From positions 124,001 through 188,000 of the forward strand of contig JAUJYZ010000403.1 of NCBI GenBank assembly GCA_033675265.1: a DNA stretch of 64,000 bases. Direction: 5' to 3'. Origin of the DNA: Actinostola sp. cb2023 (taxonomy: Eukaryota > Cnidaria > Anthozoa > Actiniaria > Actinostolidae). The notes beneath the pieces are model-generated. The model saw nothing but the letters and a program-made list of their open reading frames with translations, was not told the DNA's origin and searched no databases. The position numbers were made by a program, and so were the translations under genes. Shown piece by piece: positions 56,671 to 64,000 of this stretch (its first letter is position 1; each line of letters opens with the position of its first letter).

Positions 56671-56689
56671 GTCTGTCCTCTTATTGATG

Positions 56690-57960
56690 ATGAAAATTAA
56701 CCAATCAGCGCGCGAGAAATTTGTAAGTTATTGTAAAACGTTTTATTGACAACACAATGCGCAATGAAACTATAATTGAATGGCTCCGTGGAAAAACGTG
56801 CTAGGTGACTATTAGATGATTTTTTCAACTTCTGTCATTGGTCTAGATTTCTGCTTGAACACGCTCATATTTACCTAAATCTATGTTTGGATGGGTTTTT
56901 TTTAGCGATCAGAATTGAAAAAACCTTGAATTCTTCCCATAGAAACGGCCTCGCTTTGCTTGACAACGGACCTGGATTTGCTAATCTGCATATCTTGATT
57001 GTGTGCGGTTTTATAATGAATCGAATTACTGTTTTAATAACTCCCAAGAGTGCGATACGGCACTCACGCGTAACATCAGTGAATTTAGTCTTCAAATTTT
57101 AATCTCAGCGAAGTAAACTGACTTACATTGTACATGAGCTTCAAGTTGGTTTTTGGAAAATGAGCGACATTTGACTTCGATTTTCTGTCCAAAATACATC
57201 ATTGTGAAACAAAACGCCACTTTCTCAGCGTACTTACATCTCTCTTCTTGACATACTCGTGAATTTTTTCGTCTCTCTTCCATTACTCGCCGAGATTCGA
57301 CTACTTTAGCAACTCCATCTGTTGACTTCCAACGTACGACCGCAAAGTATTATGGGTAATTCTGGATAAAAGTGTGCGCGGAACTACAGCCCTTCTGCTA
57401 TTATATATATTTTATACAGTCTTTTATCACCCCGACCTACAGGCAAAACATTGCACCGATTGCATTCTTTACAAGTCGAAAGTCACCAAAAACCGCCTTG
57501 TAGGTCCTCGTACCCAACACAGACTGACCAGATCAGATACGATTTCACCTGGGATTGAAATAGCATCTTTTACTCCTGGGTTCTTTCAGGAGAACGGCCT
57601 TACCACGCCAGACACGCTTAATGATGCTCTGCTGGGGGCTTCTGTGCTGAATAAAGGTGATAAAAGACTCTAAATCATGGCAAAATACACCAATCCTCCT
57701 GAACTGCAAGTCGATCTGTACGAACTACATCGTATCACGTGATAACTTGAGCCCGCGATGTTTTAGTACTGCCAAGGTTTCCATGGAAACTCTTAATAGA
57801 AAATCGCTAAAAATCACTAAAAACCTCAAATTTTTTTCAAAAATTAAAGGATAACGGTTTTGTAAAGCATGTTGTGTTTTAAATCAGAAATTTAGACCAT
57901 TTTGAGAGAAGTTGAAAAAATCATCTAATAGTCACCTAGCACGTTTTTCCACCAAGCCCT
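56690..57960. other. no gene proved; divergent start-like region
   Basis: 56735-56780 is a stray satellite piece. Minus-strand 57240-57283 reads MEERRKNSRVCQEER before GTAAGTAC. Plus-strand 57374-57673 is open, with a hydrophobic start (MRGTTALLLLYIFYTVF). Neither has a recognisable family. Confidence 0.35.
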
Positions 57961-60900
57961 TCAATTGACGACAGAAATAATCACAAACTGAATAAATCAT
58001 CGTTTTATTGACAACACAATGCGCAATGAAACTATAATTGACGACACAAATAATCACAAACTGAATAAATCATCGTTTTATTGACAACACAATGCGCAAT
58101 GGAACTATAATTGACGACACAAATAATCACAAACTGAATAAAGTATCGTTTTGTCGACAACACAATGCGCAATGGAACTATAATTGACGACACAAATAAT
58201 CACAAACTGAATAAAGTATCGTTTTGTCGACAACACAATGGGCAATGAAACTATAATTGACGACAGAAATAATCACAAACTGAATAAATCATCGTTTTAT
58301 TGACAACACAATGCGCAATGGAACTATAATTGACGACAGAAATAATCACAAACTGAATAAAGTATCGTTTTGTCGACAACACAATGCGCAATGAAACTAT
58401 AATTGACGACAGAAATAATCACAAACTGAATAAATCATCGTTTTGTTGACAACACAATGCGCAATGGAACTATAATTGACGACAGAAATAATCACAAACT
58501 GAATAAAGTATCGTTTTGTCGACAACACAATGCGCAATGAAACTATAATTGACGACACAAATAATCACAAACTGAATAAAGTATCGTTTTATTGACAACA
58601 CAATGCGCAATGAAACTATAATTGACGACACAAATAATCACAAACTGAATAAATGTTCGTTTTGTTGACAACACAATGCGCAATGAAACTATAATTGACG
58701 ACAGAAAGAATCACAAACTGAATAAATCATCGTTTTGTTGACAACACAATGCGCAATGAAACTATAATTGACGGCAGAAAGAATCACAAACTGAATAAAT
58801 CATCGTTTTGTTGACAACACAATGCGCAATGAAACTATAATTGACGACAGAAAGAATCACAAACTGAATAAATCATCGTTTTGTTGACAACACAATGCGC
58901 AATGAAACTATAATTGACGACAGAAATAATCACAAACTGAATAAATCATCGTTTTATTGACAACACAATGCGCAATGAAACTATAATTGACGACAGAAAT
59001 AATCACAAACTGAATAAATTATCGTTTTATTGACAACACAATGCGCAATGAAAAACTATAATTGATGACAGAAATAATCACAAATTGAATAAATCATCGT
59101 TTTATTCACAACACAATGCGCAATGAAACTATAATTGACGACACAAATAATCTCAAACTGAATAAATCATCGTTTTATTGACAACACAATGCGCAATGAA
59201 GCTATAATTGACGACAGAAATAATCACAAACTGAATAAATCATCGTTTTGTTGACAACACAATGCGCAATGAAACTATAATTGACGACAGAAAGAATCAC
59301 AAACTGAATAAATCATCGTTTTGTTGACAACACAATGCGCAATGAAACTATAATTGACGACAGAAATAATCACAAACTGAATAAATCATCGTTTTATTGA
59401 TAACACAATGCGCAATGAAACTATAATTGACGACACAAATAATCTCAAACTGAATAAATCATCGTTTTATTGATAACACAATGCGCAATGAAACTATAAT
59501 TGACGACACAAATAATCTCAAACTGAATAAATCATCGTTTTATTGACAACACAATGCGCAATGAAGCTATAATTGACGACAGAAATAATCACAAACTGAA
59601 TAAATCATCGTTTTGTTGACAACACAATGCGCAATGAAACTATAATTGACGACAGAAAGAATCACAAACTGAATAAATCATCGTTTTGTTGACAACACAA
59701 TGCGCAATGAAACTATAATTGACGACAGAAATAATCACAAACTGAATAAATCATCGTTTTATTGACAACACAATGCGCAATGAAACTATAATTGACGACA
59801 GAAATAATCACAAACTGAATAAATTATCGTTTTATTGACAACACAATGCGCAATGAAACTATAATTGACGACAGAAATAATCACAAACTGAATAAATCAT
59901 CGTTTTATTGACAACACAATGCGCAATGAAACTATAATTGACGACAGAAAGAATCACAAACTGAATAAATGTTCGTTTTGTTGACAACACAATGCGCAAT
60001 GAAACTATAATTGATGACAGAAATAATCACAAATTGAATAAATCATCGTTTTATTCACAACACAATGCGCAATGAAACTATAATTGACGACAGAAAGAAT
60101 CACAAACTGAATAAATCATCGTTTTGTTGACAACACAATGCGCAATGAAACTATAATTGACGACAGAAAGAATCACAAACTGAATAAATCATCGTTTTGT
60201 TGACAACACAATGCGCAATGAAACTATAATTGACGACAGAAATAATCACAAACTGAATAAATCATCGTTTTGTTGACAACACAATGCGCAATGAAACTAT
60301 AATTGACGACAGAAAGAATCACAAACTGAATAAATCATCGTTTTATTGACAACACAATGCGCAATGAAACTATAATTGACGACAGAAAGAATCACAAACT
60401 GAATAAATCATCGTTTTGTTGACAACACAATGCGCAATGAAACTATAATTGACGACACAAATAATCACAAACTGAATAAAGTATCGTTTTGTCGACAACA
60501 CAATGCGCAATGGAACTATAATTGACGACACAAATAATCACAAACTGAATAAAGTATCGTTTTGTCGACAACACAATGCGCAATGAAACTATAATTGACG
60601 ACAGAAATAATCACAAACTGAATAAATCATCGTTTTATTGACAACACAATGCGCAATGGAACTATAATTGACGACAGAAATAATCACAAACTGAATAAAG
60701 TATCGTTTTGTCGACAACACAATGCGCAATGAAACTATAATTGACGACAGAAATAATCACAAACTGAATAAATCATCGTTTTATTGACAACACAATGCGC
60801 AATGGAACTATAATTGACGACAGAAATAATCACAAACTGAATAAAGTATCGTTTTGTCGACAACACAATGCGCAATGAAACTATAATTGACGACACAAAT

Positions 60901-63900
60901 AATCACAAACTGAATAAAGTATCGTTTTATTGACAACACAATGCGCAATGAAACTATAATTGACGACACAAATAATCACAAACTGAATAAATGTTCGTTT
61001 TGTTGACAACACAATGCGCAATGAAACTATAATTGACGACAGAAAGAATCACAAACTGAATAAATCATCGTTTTGTTGACAACACAATGCGCAATGAAAC
61101 TATAATTGACGGCAGAAAGAATCACAAACTGAATAAATCATCGTTTTGTTGACAACACAATGCGCAATGAAACTATAATTGACGACAGAAAGAATCACAA
61201 ACTGAATAAATCATCGTTTTGTTGACAACACAATGCGCAATGAAACTATAATTGACGACAGAAATAATCACAAACTGAATAAATCATCGTTTTATTGACA
61301 ACACAATGCGCAATGAAACTATAATTGACGACAGAAATAATCACAAACTGAATAAATTATCGTTTTATTGACAACACAATGCGCAATGAAACTATAATTG
61401 ATGACAGAAATAATCACAAATTGAATAAATCATCGTTTTATTCACAACACAATGCGCAATGAAACTATAATTGACGACACAAATAATCTCAAACTGAATA
61501 AATCATCGTTTTATTGACAACACAATGCGCAATGAAGCTATAATTGACGACAGAAATAATCACAAACTGAATAAATCATCGTTTTGTTGACAACACAATG
61601 CGCAATGAAACTATAATTGACGACAGAAAGAATCACAAACTGAATAAATCATCGTTTTGTTGACAACACAATGCGCAATGAAACTATAATTGACGACAGA
61701 AATAATCACAAACTGAATAAATCATCGTTTTATTGATAACACAATGCGCAATGAAACTATAATTGACGACACAAATAATCTCAAACTGAATAAATCATCG
61801 TTTTATTGATAACACAATGCGCAATGAAACTATAATTGACGACACAAATAATCTCAAACTGAATAAATCATCGTTTTATTGACAACACAATGCGCAATGA
61901 AGCTATAATTGACGACAGAAATAATCACAAACTGAATAAATCATCGTTTTGTTGACAACACAATGCGCAATGAAACTATAATTGACGACAGAAAGAATCA
62001 CAAACTGAATAAATCATCGTTTTGTTGACAACACAATGCGCAATGAAACTATAATTGACGACAGAAATAATCACAAACTGAATAAATCATCGTTTTATTG
62101 ACAACACAATGCGCAATGAAACTATAATTGACGACAGAAATAATCACAAACTGAATAAATTATCGTTTTATTGACAACACAATGCGCAATGAAACTATAA
62201 TTGACGACAGAAATAATCACAAACTGAATAAATCATCGTTTTATTGACAACACAATGCGCAATGAAACTATAATTGACGACAGAAAGAATCACAAACTGA
62301 ATAAATGTTCGTTTTGTTGACAACACAATGCGCAATGAAACTATAATTGATGACAGAAATAATCACAAATTGAATAAATCATCGTTTTATTCACAACACA
62401 ATGCGCAATGAAACTATAATTGACGACAGAAAGAATCACAAACTGAATAAATCATCGTTTTGTTGACAACACAATGCGCAATGAAACTATAATTGATGAC
62501 AGAAAGAATCACAAACTGAATAAATCATCGTTTTGTTGACAACACAATGCGCAATGAAACTATAATTGACGACAGAAATAATCACAAACTGAATAAATCA
62601 TCGTTTTGTTGACAACACAATGCGCAATGAAACTATAATTGACGACAGAAAGAATCACAAACTGAATAAATCATCGTTTTATTGACAACACAATGCGCAA
62701 TGAAACTATAATTGACGACAGAAAGAATCACAAACTGAATAAATCATCGTTTTGTTGACAACACAATGCGCAATGAAACTATAATTGACGACAGAAATAA
62801 TCACAAACTGAATAAATCATCGTTTTGTTGACAACACAATGCGCAATGAAACTATAATTGACGACAGAAAGAATCACAAACTGAATAAATCATCGTTTTG
62901 TTGACAACACAATGCGCAATGAAACTATAATTGACGACAGAAATAATCACAAACTGAATAAATCATCGTTTTATTGACAACACAATGCGCAATGAAACTA
63001 TAATTGACGACAGAAATAATCACAAACTGAATAAATTATCGTTTTATTGACAACACAATGCGCAATGAAACTATAATTGATGACAGAAATAATCACAAAT
63101 TGAATAAATCATCGTTTTATTCACAACACAATGCGCAATGAAACTATAATTGACGACAGAAAGAATCACAAACTGAATAAATCATCGTTTTGTTGACAAC
63201 ACAATGCGCAATGAAACTATAATTGACGACAGAAAGAATCACAAACTGAATAAATCATCGTTTTGTTGACAACACAATGCGCAATGAAACTATAATTGAC
63301 GACAGAAATAATCACAAACTGAATAAATCATCGTTTTGTTGACAACACAATGCGCAATGAAACTATAATTGACGACAGAAAGAATCACAAACTGAATAAA
63401 TCATCGTTTTATTGACAACACAATGCGCAATGAAACTATAATTGACGACAGAAAGAATCACAAACTGAATAAATGATCGTTTTGTTGACAACACAATGCG
63501 CAATGAAACTATAATTGACGACAGAAATAATCACAAACTGAATAAATTATCGTTTATCGTTTTGTTGACAACACAATGCGCAATGAAACTATAATTGACG
63601 ACAGAAATATTCACAAACTGAATAAATCATCGTTTTGTTGACAACACAATGCGCAATGAAACTATAATTGACGACAGAAATAATCACAAACTGAATAAAT
63701 CATCGTTTTGTTGACAACACAATGCGCAAATGAAACTATAATTGACGACACAAATAATCACAAACTGAATAAATCATCGTTTTATTCACAACACAATGCG
63801 CAATGAAACTATAATTGACGACAGAAATAATCACAAACTGAATAAATCATCGTTTTGTTGACAACACAATGCGCAATGAAACTATAATTGACGACACAAA

Positions 63901-64000
63901 TAATCACAAACTGAATAAATGATCGTTTTGTTGACAACACAATGCGCAATGAAACTATAATTGACGACAGAAATAATCACAAACTGTATAAATCATCGTT
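57961..64000. repeat. 73-bp satellite, more than 80 copies, runs off the window
   Basis: Unit TTGACGACAGAAATAATCAC AAACTGAATAAATCATCGTT TTATTGACAACACAATGCGC AATGAAACTATAA. Variants: ACAG/ACAC, AATAATC/AAGAATC, TCATCG/GTATCG/GTTCG, ATTGAC/GTTGAC/GTCGAC, TGAAAC/TGGAAC. The variant order from about 58100 to 60438 repeats 2336 bp (32 units) later. No ORF. Confidence 0.97.

Noticed and set aside
57374..57673. Possible secreted protein (MRGTTALLLLYIF start)
   Set aside because: The signal-like start is interesting, but the rest has no recognisable family and no splice or conservation evidence.
57961..64000. CRISPR array appearance
   Set aside because: The repeats are head-to-tail 73-mers without unique spacers, in a eukaryotic genome. 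It is a satellite.

Overview
The window is a repeat-rich, AT-leaning stretch of eukaryotic nuclear DNA from an animal. It shows GT-AG introns, a TIMELESS orthologue, spliceosomal U1 and U2 genes, a BEN-domain gene, a Penelope-like element and an APE-type LINE. The mix of mobile families (KIAA1958/Crypton-like recombinase pieces, a repetitive gene with a DTDVVV motif, many foldback MITEs) recalls cnidarian or sponge genomes, but the sequence alone does not fix the phylum.

Layout. 0-9 kb: foldback repeats, a partial segmental duplication, and a minus-strand spliced gene (8571 down to 3319). Its exons read as a ParB-like domain followed by the C-terminal part of a beta-class N4/N6 DNA methyltransferase. 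9-11.4 kb: a 63-bp repeat and a 26-bp minisatellite with a palindromic core. 11.4-26.1 kb: a nested structure. A plus-strand repetitive gene (DTDVVV motif, Cys-rich tail) is cut into four pieces by a 6.3-kb TIR transposon carrying a multi-exon minus-strand gene, a 666-bp MITE with CATG target duplication, and a 3.8-kb LINE. Inverted copies of one repeat flank the whole. 26.3-28.7 kb: a 75-bp satellite, a TTAA-flanked mini-MITE and the last two exons of a BEN-domain gene. 29.1-29.7 kb: a GIY-YIG fragment of a Penelope-like element with a hammerhead-like terminus. 31.9-36.4 kb: U2, U1 and a 5'-truncated 5S rRNA inside a large imperfect inverted repeat. 36.7-37.8 kb: a 125-bp satellite. 37.8-45.9 kb: an apparent 8-kb element bounded by inverted GC-rich hairpins, holding nested MITEs and a KIAA1958-like fragment. 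46-49 kb: low-complexity DNA and pogo-like MITEs. 49.1-55.9 kb: the ten 3'-terminal exons of TIMELESS on the minus strand, with MITEs in its introns. 55.9-64 kb: a hairpin MITE, a recombinase-like fragment and more than 80 copies of a 73-bp satellite with a 32-monomer block duplication.

TIMELESS, the snRNAs and probably the BEN gene are host genes. The ParB/methyltransferase gene is the most unusual coding locus. Several reading-frame breaks lie in homopolymer runs, so long-read indel error must be considered before calling those genes dead.
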